From assembly GCA_013400975.1 (NCBI GenBank), contig WBMZ01003473.1, positions 124,001 through 188,000 on the forward strand: a stretch of DNA of 64,000 bases, in the 5' to 3' direction. The stretch is from Atrichornis clamosus. Taxonomy: Eukaryota > Chordata > Aves > Passeriformes > Menuridae. This document shows, one piece after another, positions 24,105-38,200 of the stretch (positions are counted from its first letter, which is position 1; each line of letters starts with the position of its first letter). The notes under the pieces were generated by a model, which was given only the letters and a program-made list of their open reading frames with translations, was not told where the DNA came from and searched no databases. A program made the position numbers and the translations under genes.

Positions 24105-27100
24105 CCTAGATACGTGAATCCCACTAAATCAATCTCTATAAAACAAAAAGTTTTGGAAGAATGTATACCTGTTACAGCTAGTTTTCTACAGGAAAGGAAT
24201 ATGAAGCTGTAAACAAGACTAGAAAATAATGCTTAATTAGTAAAATTTGTTTATGTAGACCCTCGGAAAGATCTGAGTAAAAAAACCCCAGTTTTTATTA
24301 ATTTCAGAATAAGTGACATTAAGCTATAAAGATACCAGTAAAATAAGTAGTGAAGATTCAAAATGCAATAAAATGAAATTCAGTTTGCACTTTTGAAAAT
24401 TGCAGGAAAAATAAAAGTCTTCAGGTTTTGACAGTTAGTTGTTGCTAAAATCCCTTGTACTGATTATATAAACACAGCCATAGTGACTATATTCGTGATC
24501 ATGTTAAGTCTAATGACCGAGAGAAATTTTAAATTTCACCATTCCCTCAGGTAAGCTCTGTTGCACTAAGATGGAGAGTCCTATGTACTTAGTATAGGGC
24601 ACAAAAGGAGCCTGATCATGCGTGAATGAGAGTGCTACATTGACTTGAATAGCAGCAAGATTGCTCCATCAATCTGGATTTTCTTTCTTCTCCTTCTTCT
24701 TTTGTTTCAGATTGGTAACTCTGGCTTGAGCTGTCAGTCAAAAACCTTACTAGATGAGATTCAGTGCCACATTCATATTTCCAATGGCATTGTGGATTTA
24801 CATTATACCTATATTTATGTTTCACTTACAGTTTAACAGCAATAGACCTTTAGAACCTGAGTGCTGAACAAACTTGATTGCTTCCTCATATTAGGAGTCC
24901 AACTTTGGCTCGTATTTTTTACATAGAGAATGAATGTTTTATAAATGTACATAAATTCAGCTCTTAACCATACTTTTACTACCTTGTAAAATGCTTACAA
25001 AATTTTTGATTATATATAGCTAATTCAGGAAAAAAATACCTGTTGTTTTTGACTTGCTGCATTAATTACTTGACTTTGATAATTAACTCTAATCAGCTAC
25101 TTGCTCCTGGAAAGTACATGATCTTTTAGGTGCTTTTCACATTTTTTTCAGGCAGCAAGAAATGTAGGAGTTTACTTTAGGTAAATGCTCAACTCTGAAG
25201 GCTTTAACTGAACAATCTTAATGAGGTATCTATTATGGATTCCAATCAATTTAATCATGACTTAAAAAGCAACTACATTTTGCTGATCTTGGACTGCCTA
25301 GAGTTATGTAAAAACCTTCCAGATGGGATGGACTCATTGTATCACTTAAATATTACATCTTGAAAATTTCAGTGTACTTTAACAACTCTTTTTTCTCAGT
25401 CTAACAATTTTCTTCTATCTGAATTCTGCTCCCAGTGAGGCGAACTAATTTCTGTACAGCCAGTAATAACTAAAGAGAGTTAGCATCTTTTCTGTACTAG
25501 CATGCTTTCTATGACATCAGATGTCTATAAATCAGATTGAGTAAAAGTATAGTTGTCAATTTATTTACCCCAAAAGATTTTGTACAGCAGGCGATGCACC
25601 AGGTTTCAGTCTAACTGGTAAATACTTGTATTTAAGACTCTCCAGGAAATCAAATGTATCATTAGTTAAGTACTAAATAATTATTTAAATTATGGACTCT
25701 TGCAATATTCCAGTAGTCTGCAAATCCAACCCTACCAGGCTACATGATGACTTTGTGAGTTATCAGACTAAACATAGGGCTGAAAATGTACCTTTTTTCA
25801 GCTTTAGTTTCCCAAGTATTAAGTCTAACAGTTAATTAGACTATTAAGCTTAACAGTTTTTTCTAAATTTAAAATCCATAGTTGGGAAAATTGCTTTCAC
25901 CACAAACTTTGGTTGTCTAAGAAATACAGACATGTATAAAATACTATTTCACATGGTATTTCTTGCACAACATACAGGATATTTACTGTGTTATTTAAAA
26001 TATACACTGAATGCATTTGGTATTTTCAGTCTTGGCTTTTAAATACGGTGGTTGTCTAAGCTGTTCCCTTAAGCAGTGTCAGTATGTCCAAAATCTTACA
26101 GGAAATGTAATTTTAGCCTTGCATTCATTGACATCTCTCACCTTTCTTTTGTTCACTTTAGTCTTCTGATTCATCTGTGCTCTCATTTTCAAATTCTTAC
26201 TGTGGCATTTACTGTGATCACTGACTCTTTCCCACCATCCTTCTCCTTTTATTCTCATTTTTGTTCTTATTCAGTCTTTCAGAACTGTCATATTATACTC
26301 TAAATTACAATTTATAATTATGATATTTTTAAAAGCTTCTAACTATACTTCTTTCTCATCTTTTTTTTCTCTTTTGATATTCTACAGCTCTTAAAATTAC
26401 TTCTCAATACATTTGTTTTTTCATTTTTTGAACGTTAGATCAAACAGACATTTTTAATTTTCTTTCAAGCATGTGACTGTTCTCACTCAAGATAATCCAG
26501 AATTTACATATTTATTTTTGCATCTAATTAAGACAGTCCTTTCTTTTATTGATACATTGTTTTCATTGTTTCGGGTAATAATTTGAATAAAATTAACTGT
26601 GTACACCTAAATGCATTATGATAATGAGTATAAAGGTGTGTTTTAGATGATTTAGTTCTTTGCACTGTTAACTTTTGCAAAAGATGGTGTAGTTTTATAC
26701 ATTATAAAATACTTCATACAAATATCACGGTTTGGGTATGAACCTTTGAGTATTCTGTTTTTTTCTGTCTTATCTGACAAGGACTATGTCCTTTTTCTGG
26801 TTCTTCAGTTCTGCACGCTTTTCTGAAATTCAAAAGGAAGGCTGAAGAAATTTGAATATCATTCCAGTCTATCTTAATATCAAAATAAAATTATTAAAAC
26901 TTTATTGTGAAAAGCAGAAACAGAAATCTCTACGTTCTGTAGGAAGTTGAGTAAGTCACTATATCGGGTCAGCACTTGGAGTAATATCTACCCAGCTCCA
27001 TCTGTATCAATAAATGAAGCAGATCCAGTGTTCAGCCACTGTCTGAACAGCATGGCATACATCACACCTGTATACAGAAATCCTCCTCTACCTGGGCATG

Positions 27101-27760
27101 TGACAATAAAGTGGGTGCCAACTCTTAATTCTCTCTAGTTCATGCAGTAATAGATGTTACAAAACTCTGGAAAGGAGAGAGACTAAGAGAAAAAGTATAC
27201 CCAAAGGCTTTCCCCAGGAAGGATCAATGATAAGATGATCCTGGAAAAAAAAAAAACATCTGAAGAGAAGCAGAAACTCCAAACACCCTCTGTTGAGATT
27301 GCCTCCTGCCTTTTGTTGCGACAGTTTTTATGTGTGTATAAATTGGTTTTGTGGTTTACAATTTCCATCACGGAGGCTGGGACTTCAGAGTGTACATTTT
27401 TAAGAAAGTGAAGCCCGAGATTAGAGCTATTCAGGAGTACCAACTTTTCCATAAAACACAGTTCTCTCACTGGTTTGAGTAGAAATTGGCAAGAAAGACA
27501 CACAAGTCTGTTCTGGCTCTATGCAATTACTAGATCATTCTTGCTGTGCCACAATTTACTGGGAGGAGTTTAGACACAACTTGGTAGTTACATCCATTCC
27601 CTTATGTTCCACAGTTCATTCAGTATAAATCTCAATATTTGGATAAAGTTTATCTCATTATAATTCTAAGCAATATTATGAAAAAAAATTATAATTTCTT
27701 AGCTGTTCCTGCATATTTTATCCTTAAAAGGAGATCCAAGAGTTATTAATCCCAGCAATT
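24105..27760. other. AT-rich non-coding DNA
   Basis: No gene, LTR or LINE recognised. Pyrimidine-rich plus-strand patches (for example 26130-26300 and 24675-24710) give short ORFs rich in Ser, Phe and Leu, which is a composition effect. The part at about 27290-27420 keeps several CpGs and could be a constrained non-coding element, but nothing proves it. Confidence 0.6.
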
Positions 27761-28740
27761 TTGGTTAGCACCCTTCTGGAGTATAGTTCAGACTGGCAAA
27801 TGAGGGCCTCTCCTCACGAGTCACTGAAAGCAATGGCTTTTTGCTGCCTCTTTCCAGCTCTGATCCCAACCCAGTCCTCAGAGCTGTCCACCTCAATTTT
27901 CCCCCAGGAGAACACATTTGTCCTTCTCAATGCCATATCTCTGAAATTGTTTTATGGACGGCTGGGTGTGCATGGGTGGAGAGCCTTGCTGTTGTTGGCA
28001 GAAGCAACACGTTCCTTGATAGTTCCTGCTCTGCCACTCTCACGCCTTCCTTGTTGTCCTTGGGGTCCGTGGGTTGTGGCCTCTGCAGTGTCCCTGCCAC
28101 TGATCTCCATTCATTAACTCTGATCCCCTATGGATGAACTGAAGCCTGCTCACCTTTCATAGCACTTCTTTGCTTGCACTGCCAAAACTATCAGAGTTCA
28201 CCTGTCACAGGTGAGGCTGCTGCCATCACTCCTTGCCCATGGCCCATGGCATTCCCTGCAGACCACAACTGGAACAAAAGAATTCACAGTCAGTGGTTGT
28301 ACAGTGACAGAAATGGCTGCACCATCCTGGATAGGACTTACCACAAGACGTGATCTCCACTTCACTTGGAGAAGGGAACATCTCCCTTCCACCAGCTGCA
28401 CTCCTGGGACCACTGTGAAGTCCTACATACCAGCTGCCACTTTAGCTGCTTTGCTTGTGTTTGCACACCCTTCTGGAAGCGCCCCTGATTGTGGTGTTCC
28501 TGAACCATCAGTTAAATAGGAAGTATGAAATAAGCCTGCTCCAAACATCTGTGAAGTTTCCCACTGTGCATGGAACCTTGGTACTCTGCCTTGTAATCTT
28601 CACATCACAGCTCATCTGCCTTGAATCACTAGGTGTTCTGAGCAGCACTTTCTTTCACAACCCAGCCCCAAAGGGTGACCCAAGGAAGGGAACAAAGTAT
28701 GTGCAGCAGTCCTGATGAAGCCTGGGCAGACCTGGGGGTG
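27761..28740. other. Unclassified GC-richer insert
   Basis: For nearly 1 kb the base composition rises well above the surroundings and ORFs open on both strands: plus 27761-28117 (118 residues), plus 28211-28519 (102), minus 28198-28413 (71). The minus-strand frame ends VVVCRECHGPWARSDGSSLTCDR then a stop; the paired CxxC followed by a further Cys resembles half of a zinc-ribbon pattern. I do not recognise the protein or a repeat family. The most likely explanations are a decayed retroelement (ERV internal region or LINE ORF1) or a processed pseudogene. The edges are set by composition only. Confidence 0.35.
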
Positions 28741-31700
28741 TTTCAATGGTGAAACTAGGTTAAGAGAAAACTCAGTGAGGAAGGAGATCTTAGGTGAGAT
28801 GTGAAGTCAGAAATGCTGAATGGGAAAAATTATAAAAGCAAATGAGATTACAGTGAAGAGGCACTGTTAAAAACAGAAAAAAGAAGTGAAGGAGGGGTTG
28901 TTTGGGCAGGTAAAAGAAATGCAAAAGGAAATTGACAGAAAAAAATCTGTGCCCACTATAGATTGCTCTTTCAGATCTTGAAATCAACATTCTTCAATCT
29001 AATCTGTAGTCAGCTTTCTAGAAGTAGAAATCACTCTGAGAAAATAATTCTTTGGTCCTTAGCTTAGCATTTGTACAATGGAAGCAATAGCATTTTACCT
29101 GACAAATTAAGCCACTAAAATTTGTGATGCACTTAAAATGATGACTGTTGAAAAAAGTCTGGGTTAGGTCTGTCTACAATGCAGAGGATGAATTGTTCAC
29201 TGGGAAAGGACAAGGTATCACAAACAAGAGAAATAAGAGATAAAAATTTCTTTTGTGCTGGTAGGCAACTGGTTCAGGGAAGAAAAGAAAGCAGTCTGAG
29301 CTCACCAGCTGAAAACAGTGTCCTAATGCAGGTGCACAAACTCTGATCAAAGGAGGATAACATAAATTTTATTTTTTGATTAGTAATATTCTGTTAGCAA
29401 GATCCCTTTTGAGCATAATAAATATTGGTTATCAGAAAATTAGTGTATTTTTCTGAAAGCTACTGCTTTCTAATACCTGCATATGTTAATCAATGTCTAA
29501 ATCAATTTCTCATCCCCTCTATTCTACAAAATACCTATTGCAGGTATATAAAGTAAACCATCTTCCTCTCTGTTTCCCTTCAGTTTGTTATGCTACTCTG
29601 AATTTCCACATTCTCCCATTTTTTTTCAGCCTTTTGCACAACTATCCTCTCAGTTATCTGGACTAGTCTTGTCTCTGATGGAATGTCAAAGTGAAACTGT
29701 ACAGTCATCATAACCTAACTGGTGTTTACTGCTTTCTATCAGCAATTTCAGCTTTTGCTTCAATCCTTGCACATTTTTCTTAAGCATAAAAATCTGCTTG
29801 TGGCTTAACAACAATGTTCCTGTTCTGGATTCATAAATCTATATGTCACTTGGTCCTTTTATTGTCTACTTTAATCTTGGTTGATACTTCTTTACTTGTT
29901 GTAACCTGTTAGTGTCAAAGCACTCCATGGCATCTCTCCCTGTGACATTCCTCAGAAATTCCATCGTTATTCTCTCCTGTGAAAGTGGTTCAATTGCTGC
30001 TCTAGATAATAAACATTCACATGCATGTGGGGATTTTTTTTGTTTTCTTAGAGGAAAGTAGTTTTGCACTGTTCATGATTCTTATTCATCTTACTATACT
30101 TAAAAATACAGAGAGATTTAAGGAAAATTCGTAAGTTTTTCTTTCCAGATGAAAATACAACTTAAATGGTGCACTTCATCTGGTGTCCGGTTATGGAAAG
30201 GAAAATTTGTGGTATGATAAAACCCTTTTTTATAATGCTATTAAAAGCTTTGGTGTTTTTCTAGACATGTTTTTAATTGACACGAACTTTTCAGTCTCTA
30301 CCCCTTTTGTATCGTTATGCCTGTATAACGTGACTAGAGCACACACAGTATGATATAACCAGTAATGACATTATATTACCTGTATGCTGGGGGCTGGGTT
30401 CATGTTTATGGTTAAACTTTGATGTTAATTGAAGAAAATAGTTCAGGAAACATAAGCTCATGCATTTTTTTCACTCAGCTTGCACACACTTCATGCAATT
30501 TTTTTAAAACCTACTTTTAAAATATTGAAAAGTGAAAGCAAATCCAAGTTTTAAAACTAATTCTGAAATTCATGCTATGCATTAATAATTACTGTTTAAT
30601 AAAATTATAGTTACTAAGATAAATGCAAATAGCAGAAGAGACCTAACAGATAACACAAAGAGATACCATATGAGAATACATCCACTGAACATCCACTTAA
30701 TTTGCAAGAGTTCAAAGGATATTCAATCCAAACAGAAAGACATCAAAAAGGATTGTAAAAATATCTTGTCAAGCTGCATTGTTGCACTGTCTAACTTTTT
30801 AATCGTAGCATAATGTTAATGCTATTAGAGTTTCTATAAAGACATGTAGAGGTCAAGGATGCCAGAGGGAGAAAAAAGAAAAGGGGAAAAGAAGAAAAGG
30901 TTACACGTGCTAATTACATTTTCTGGAGCTTAGCATGATGGTGTGACCTATATTTATGCATTTTGGCCTGATGATATTATTTTAAACTATTCTTTCAATA
31001 TTAACTTCTTTTAGAGTAGGATGTGAAACCTCTTACAGAAGATCAGGGAAAAATAAAGTATTCTTGCACAGCTGAAAGCTGTTTCCCCCTCTCACTGGAA
31101 AATCTTTCATTTTCAGTTTATCTAAATGTATGTTTCAGTTCTTCCATACACAAGAAGATGAAATGAACTGCATATTTGCAGAGATACATACACACAGTGC
31201 ATCTTGTTCAGTAAAATTCATTTCATACTCATATAGACCTGCAACTGCATGTGCTGAGGAGCACATGGTTATACTCAATTCTTCATCTAGTAATCACAGA
31301 TATCAAATTGGTTGTCTTATTGTCGAATACATAGTAGTGTCTACATGCAATTTTCGCTTAGTTTTACATATCTACACTTTGTTTCAGGTAAGGACTCCAC
31401 AGGGAATTCTACTTAGTGCAAGAATTTGTGTCTTTCATGCTGCCAGTGGGGGTTGGGAAATTCACAGTTTTTCTGGGTTATTTTTTACATCATTATTCAT
31501 ATTTGTACAAACTTGTACTACATTGCAGCTTTGCTGTTAAATATTGCCTCTGGCCTATAGTTAACATGGTCTATTTAAATTTCAATTGGAGAAAAATACA
31601 CCTTCTTCTTGTATTATGTGATCAAAATTTTGAAGCTCTGTAATTTTCTTGCTGCTCACAGAAACAAAGCATCCAGGCTCACTGAGAAAGCCCTTTCTAC

Positions 31701-31870
31701 AAGCTATAAATATTTGCTATTTGTGAAACCTCAATGAAGGATTTAGTTATTAAAAAACTAAAGGAAGAAAATTACTAATAATGATTGGTTTGAGCTAATG
31801 AGATGTTTTTATGCAAATATATGAACCTTAAATATGACCTGGAAACAAAAGACTGCTTAACAGTTACTAT
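28741..31870. other. Non-coding DNA
   Basis: AT-rich. A purine run lies at about 30868-30900. The 136-residue plus-strand ORF at 31130-31540 has no recognisable domain and no splice-site pair that would make it an exon, so it is treated as chance. No repeat family recognised. Confidence 0.6.
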
Positions 31871-32041
31871 TAAGCTATACATTAGGATATCAATTAAAGA
31901 GAATTTCTTTCTAATGATCAAGCTGTACAAGAGTTGCTATGGAAACCTGGAAAAGGAGAGATTCAGAATGCAAAATAGCAATAGAAACAAAACCAATATT
32001 TGTAAACAAGTATTGTAGAATGTGTATAATCAGTTAAATAA
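31871..32041 (+). repeat. First copy of an exact 171-bp duplication
   Basis: The 171 bases match 32043-32213 at every position on visual comparison. The copies are separated only by the single N at 32042. Exact identity, together with the N at the junction, points to an assembly artefact rather than a biological tandem duplication. Confidence 0.95.
31933..31946 (+). promoter_or_regulatory. RFX X-box-like site
   Basis: GTTGCTATGGAAAC is an imperfect inverted repeat close to the X-box bound by RFX transcription factors (consensus roughly GTTGCCATGGCAAC). The same site recurs at 32105-32118 only because the surrounding 171 bp are duplicated. A 14-base match can occur by chance, and no promoter or exon is visible nearby, so a regulatory role is an inference. 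Confidence 0.35.
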
Positions 32042-32042
32042 N
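32042..32042. other. Single ambiguous base (N) at a probable contig join
   Basis: This is the only N noticed in the window. It lies exactly between two identical 171-bp copies, as expected when two contig ends that overlap are placed side by side instead of merged. Confidence 0.9.
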
Positions 32043-32213
32043 TAAGCTATACATTAGGATATCAATTAAAGAGAATTTCTTTCTAATGATCAAGCTGTAC
32101 AAGAGTTGCTATGGAAACCTGGAAAAGGAGAGATTCAGAATGCAAAATAGCAATAGAAACAAAACCAATATTTGTAAACAAGTATTGTAGAATGTGTATA
32201 ATCAGTTAAATAA
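32043..32213 (+). repeat. Second copy of the exact 171-bp duplication
   Basis: Identical to 31871-32041. Unique sequence resumes at 32214. If the join is an artefact, true genomic coordinates downstream are shifted by 172 bases. Confidence 0.95.
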
Positions 32214-35200
32214 TAAAAGACTGATTCAATTCTTTTCCCTCCAATATATTTGAAAGAAGGACACGTTTCCATACGAAGGTGTCAGTCGATATTTGGATGC
32301 CATACAGCAAGGTGATGCCAAGATAATATTTCTGTAATCAATAACAGTTCACTAAACTACAATATGGGATGGAAAAAACTGAATTACTTTAAATGTCTCA
32401 AGGAATTGTACAGTCATGTCCTTACAAATTCCTGGCAAAAAAAAAAAATCACATCTTTGACGAAGTGCAAATACAGGTGGTTAAAAGCAAGATTAAGACT
32501 TTCCCTCGTACCTTAAAATAAAATGGTTCTTGTATCAGAAGATGCTTAAAATATTCAGATTGTCATGTGAGGAGGATACTGGTTGCTTCATTGTTTTCAT
32601 TTTGGTTTTTTCACCTATCAGTTGTGCTGTTACTGAACACGCAAAAAATACATATGAAAATAGTGTTAAATAGCGTTTCATGTTAAAAAAAAAATTATTT
32701 TCTGTCAATACATAGGTCTTTTCAGCCCAGGTTGCAGAAGGAAAAAAATACATGTAATCAAGTTCTCCAGTATACAAAACCTATCTTGCCAATACAAACA
32801 CCGAGAAATATTCAAAGCACGGTTGGTAATTGGGACTTCCCGTTAAGATCTAGGCACCTGCTTGCAATAAATGGCAGATACAATGGACTAGATAGACTCT
32901 CTCTCCAATTTGTTCTCCTATTTTCAAATTGCACACTGCTGCAAAGGTTTAGCTTCTTTGCAAAGAAAAAACACCAGGAAGTCTCCAGATCTGGTGGACA
33001 AGAACATGCAGTCCAGTCTTCTGAACAATAGTAAGCACTAATGAGACCCTGAGCCCAGAGGAGACAAGTCCCAGAAACAACTATCAACAGCTCAAACATC
33101 ACAACTCAGGTCTATATGTTATGGAGTGACCTCATACTGGGATACGCCAATATAACTCAGCTGGCAACCTCTGTATTTATGTGTCAGCTATTCATAGAGC
33201 CACACATTCCAAGTATGTGAACAGGCTCCTGAAGTTACACATTCATTTAAGTTATTTTTTAAACCTGACAGTTATGTAAGCAATAAAGATCAGCCTATTT
33301 TGAGGAACATATTCACGTGGACGAGTACATTTGACAATAAATTTGAAAGACTCTTTCAACGTGGAACTTTAAAAAATTGAATTAAACAAGTAATATAAAA
33401 GCATCACAGGAAAAGTAGAATGAAAAATTAATTAAAACATTGTCATCAGTACTGCAGAGGTGGATAGCAGGGTTTCTGATTGTCTGTCTTTTTTCGTGGT
33501 TTAGTTCTAATCATAATAGGATTTTTTTTCCTGTGTTATAATTCTCCTACAGTCACATGTGATGAGACTACCAAAATGATCTAACTCTACATATACCAAG
33601 TTCAATGATTAATTTCCATGTAAACTGATCAATGCAAATATTTTCAAAAATCCCCTTCTACACATTTCCTGCAACTCATGTAATATATAATATTAATTAA
33701 CTGGTAATATTTTCCTGTTTTGTAAATGTTATGTGAATCTTGATTAACCTGTTTTTTGAAACATATCTTCCAGGAAAAAATCCCTTTAAAATATTTGCTT
33801 CATATACTCATGATCTTACTTTCCATTGTAAATGACATAATACAGAAAAACTCATGCTTTTTGAAAGTGTGACTGTAGAGATGTAACTCTGAAGAGAAGG
33901 CAGCTACACTTCAGGGATAAAACACAAAAAGAAAGAAAAAACCTGAATGTTTAGCCAACTTGAAGCAATAAATAGTTATCAGGAAGAAAAGAGTATTATT
34001 TCTGAAAGAAAATCTTTCAGACTTCCACTTCATGAGAAGGTCATTTTGGTTAGCTTCAATGAGATAATCAAGAAATCCAATTAGCTCTATATAGAAGTTA
34101 CAAATCTGTTTTCATCAAAGAACACATAGCCTACAGCACAAGCAAACAAAATGCTATTAAACTGAACCCATTAAAAAGAAGAGTTGTATCCTGCTAATAA
34201 GAGCGGACTTAGAAGAATTCAGCTTGAGAGTAACTAAGGAGAAAATAAATTACAACCACTTATCAGATCAAGCCAAGTAGCTGACAATAACTCATGGTTC
34301 ACTAAAAAATTTTTTTTTAAATTGTATTTTATTGATTGATTTGTAAAATGAGCTACTGAGCTCTTAGATTCATATATTTAAACTTTGCAAAAATCAGTGA
34401 AATCTTATGCGAACCCTATAATCCTTCAAAATGGAAGCATAGACTCCAACTTCACCTAAGGGATTTCTTCAGACAGAAGAAGGCAATAAATTTGTCTTGG
34501 AGAATGACCTAGGGCCAGCTAACTTTTGGGATCAATGGAAGAATCAAGTTCCAACGTCAAGGACTCAGGGAAAATACCACCTGGAATTTGAATTTTCAAT
34601 AAGATCAGAAGTGAATTCACATGCACTCATTTGCAGAACAAACTTAATGAGATATTTATACACACAGTCTTACAAATACTCCAGATTCAGAAATTAGCAC
34701 AGCCCAATATCCATACCTGTATGTTACAGTCAAAAGTGGCTGTGAGGATGTTATAAAGCAGTTACTGTGGTATGTCTACAGTCTCAAACCTTGCTACACA
34801 TTATATGTGGCAAATTATTTTCAAAGTAAATTGGGGGGGGTTTTAACAAAAAATTAAACAAAGTTCAGAATTTTATTGTTCTATTATCTGTTAATTACTT
34901 GATTTAATTGCATATTGAGAACCCAGAGTTCAACTCTGGTAAGCTTTGCTAGGTGTTCAGGGAATAAAACAAATATGCCAAGATCATAGATTTGAATAAA
35001 CAATTTTTTGAGGTAACATTAACTGCAAAATTGTATGATTTAGAGATTAATTTACTCCATATTCTGGTAACCATATTTGATCTCTTGCTTTTGGAAATGA
35101 GAATTTCTTCCTTCTTTTTCTTTTAAATCATCTGACCACTACTATATGGAAATAACCACTTTTACTAATTACTTCACTGAGAAAAAAATTATAGAGAAAA

Positions 35201-38200
35201 TCAAGATGAATGAGGCACTGTGCTTTGCACAAATCAGACAGACAAGCTGTCAGCGCTGCCTAATCCATCCTTAGAACAATTCCCTTTCCCCAAGGAAGTT
35301 GTCAGGAAAATGGAGGTCCTTGTCATTTCTCCGCTTGTGATTTGGGACTTTCCTTTCACACCTAGTTTATTTCTAGAATCTTTTGACACTATTCTTGCAA
35401 TTAAGTGACAAAATAATTTTTTTTCTTATTCCATCTTTAAGCTGACATATATACCTCCCTAGTGCTATACATATGGGGTAGGGCATGGCCAATAAATGTG
35501 TTTCTTGCCATTTTTTTCAGTCTCTGAAGTGCATTTGTACCACAGACATGTCAAGCAGGTAGCTCTGCGTCAGTCTCAAGTGACTGGGCAAATTACCAGT
35601 GCTTGAAGACCCCTGGGAGACTCATCAGTGCTGGAGGGCCCTTGAGAGCACGCAGGAGCATGCAGGGTGTCAGTGCAGGAGCTTGCTCCCTGTGAGCTTG
35701 TCGAGCAGACCTGCTGCTCCAACCTTTTCTGCACAGGCAGCTTTATGCTGGTGGATATTAGAAGCGGAGAAGTTTGTGGAGTATATTAGTTCCTCAAACT
35801 CAGTGGGACCATTTGATATTGAAAAGTTATTAATTGCTTAATGTATGATATATGCATATGTATACGGCTATATGAATGAGATGTCACCAACAAATGTTTG
35901 AGCTTCCATCTGGAGTATGGGGAAAAGCATGAAAAAGTATGCAACTGTGGTTAGCATTCATAATTTATTTTGCTCCTTCTCTTTAAAGTTTTTTTTTCTT
36001 TTTTTCAAGTAACCTTAAATTTCATCAAGTAGCAGCCAACATTTCCTCAGCTTCAGGTCTTAGAGATATAGGAAAAAAAATTTATATTTTGAAAAGGGAG
36101 GTGAATAACAGCATTACAAGAAAAAGAAAGTTTCACAATCTATTGAAGAAGCTTGTGAATGTAGGAAAATAAATTTAGTGTGTGATATAGCATCTGTTAG
36201 TATATGGTAGCAAATTCTATGTAAAAGCTGTACTAATTTCTATTATCTGTTACTTATACATAAGACATACACACATATGTCTTAAAGCATGTGAGAGACC
36301 TGTGATGTACAAGATAATGGGTTTACTAATTACAGACACAAATATCAAAAGCTAGCAAGTGTTAAAGTAGAACTCAGTTTTCAAATGAAAGATCTTTTCC
36401 CCACATAACTAAATTGAGCAATATATACACTGCAGATTACATAGAGCTGCGTCTGGCACAGTCTTATCAAGAACATTACTAAAACATTCCAATTTAACAA
36501 AGTAACCTTTGTTTTTACAGTGATTCAAAACTAGCAGAGACCGTATGCCATGCTTATTCAAGATAAAAGAGAAATATGGACACCTGGGTAATTTATGTAA
36601 GGAGCAAAACCTTAGAGAGTGACGAAGAAGCTGTCCACATTTGGAAAGAGGAAATACAGACAGAATTTTGAAAAAAGCCAACAACACACCCCAAAAAAGC
36701 CAGAACTATATGTCATGTAAAACTCAGTTTTTCTTAAGAGTTGACTCTATGGAGACATCTGGAAAATATTAGTCTGAATTAATAATGTAAGTAAAATCAC
36801 ATTAAAATATATTAGTTGAACTGAGAGAATATGTGAGCACACACCTAAGGTGGTAGTAGTTCAGTTAGGTTACTTCACCCCTGAAGGGAAGTAAACTAAA
36901 TCAAACTGAAGCCATGATGGGTTCAGTCACCATATGTCAGCAGTCTGTACATGCACATGGCAAATATAAGGTCATCTCAGGGCTTAGGTAAGAACCACAG
37001 GCTAACTTAACCACATAAAAAGTTACTGTGGATCATCAATATATTATGCGTTTGTATGTGGCATATAATTCTCAATAAAATTGTTCAGAGGGATTCAGTG
37101 TTTTTTAACTAATCTAATTGTGACATTTGTGATTTTTTTTGCAAGCATTGCCATTAAAAGGTACTAGACAAGCAAGCTGTCTAAATTCACTTCTCTAAAA
37201 ACCATTAAACTATTCAGAATTTACAAATGGTTGAAAAATAGAATCATATTATTTGTGCTCTTAGGGCATGCAGACCAACTCAGATGGACTTCTCAGTGCA
37301 CTAATTTTTTAAAGTTTCAAAACACCTTTTTTTTTGCCTAAACCACTCAATTTCCCAGCACTTGAAGTTCATTATAATATGTGGCAGTAACACCCAGGCA
37401 AATGCCTTCCATGGAGTTACCCAGAAAACTTTGGTTTTCCAGGAAATCTATTCCTTTCTGAGCATCATGACTCAAAGACCCTTCACAGAGGAGCAGAACT
37501 TCCTCTTGTGCACCCCAGGTCCTGTTTCTTGCCGGGTGTGCAGTAGGTAGCATGCTCAATCTCTTTCCCTCCTGCAAACAGACTCCTCTCTGCAAAGGAT
37601 GTGAAGGGTGCAGAGTCTCCTTCTGAGCCAGTGACCAAATGCCTGGACATTAAAGCCTTTTCCTCTTTCCCCTCCTGCCCTCCCTCCCTGCCTTTTGCTC
37701 CAAGCTGGCCAGGGCCTCACTTTTAACCGAAGTCCACATAATGTGAATATGCCTTTTTAACAGGCTCTATAATGTTATGAATATGATTAATGGATATGAT
37801 ATATGCTATGACATAGGATAAGATATTGTGGATTTTTTTTACATTCAGTGCAATGATACTACAAACTGAAAGAAAAAATGGAGGTTCTGACAGATAGGTA
37901 AAAGTATTTTTAATCCATCCTATTTTTTAGTTTTGTTAGCAGTAATTTGGAACTTCAAACTGAGCACATCAATTCCTACTTTTAAGTAGATCAATTCTGA
38001 AACAGCAAATAGTGACTTCTAAACCATCAGAATTTCAATTCTTTTTCTTTCTTTTCTAATGAAACTGCTCATCCCTCTGAGTTACTGAATGAAACCGTCT
38101 GCAGACTCAGGAAGACAGAAGCCTGTTATCTGGCTAAAGTGAGAAAGATTTAATTATCAGTAATAGGGCCCAACGCAGCTGAAAGCACACGCTCTTCTAT

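Noticed and set aside
31130..31540. 136-residue plus-strand ORF
   Set aside because: No domain, no splice-site pair, and composition like that of surrounding non-coding DNA.
32880..32905. GGACTAGATAGACTCTCT, similar to the CR1 tail
   Set aside because: No other CR1 landmarks on either side in the right order.
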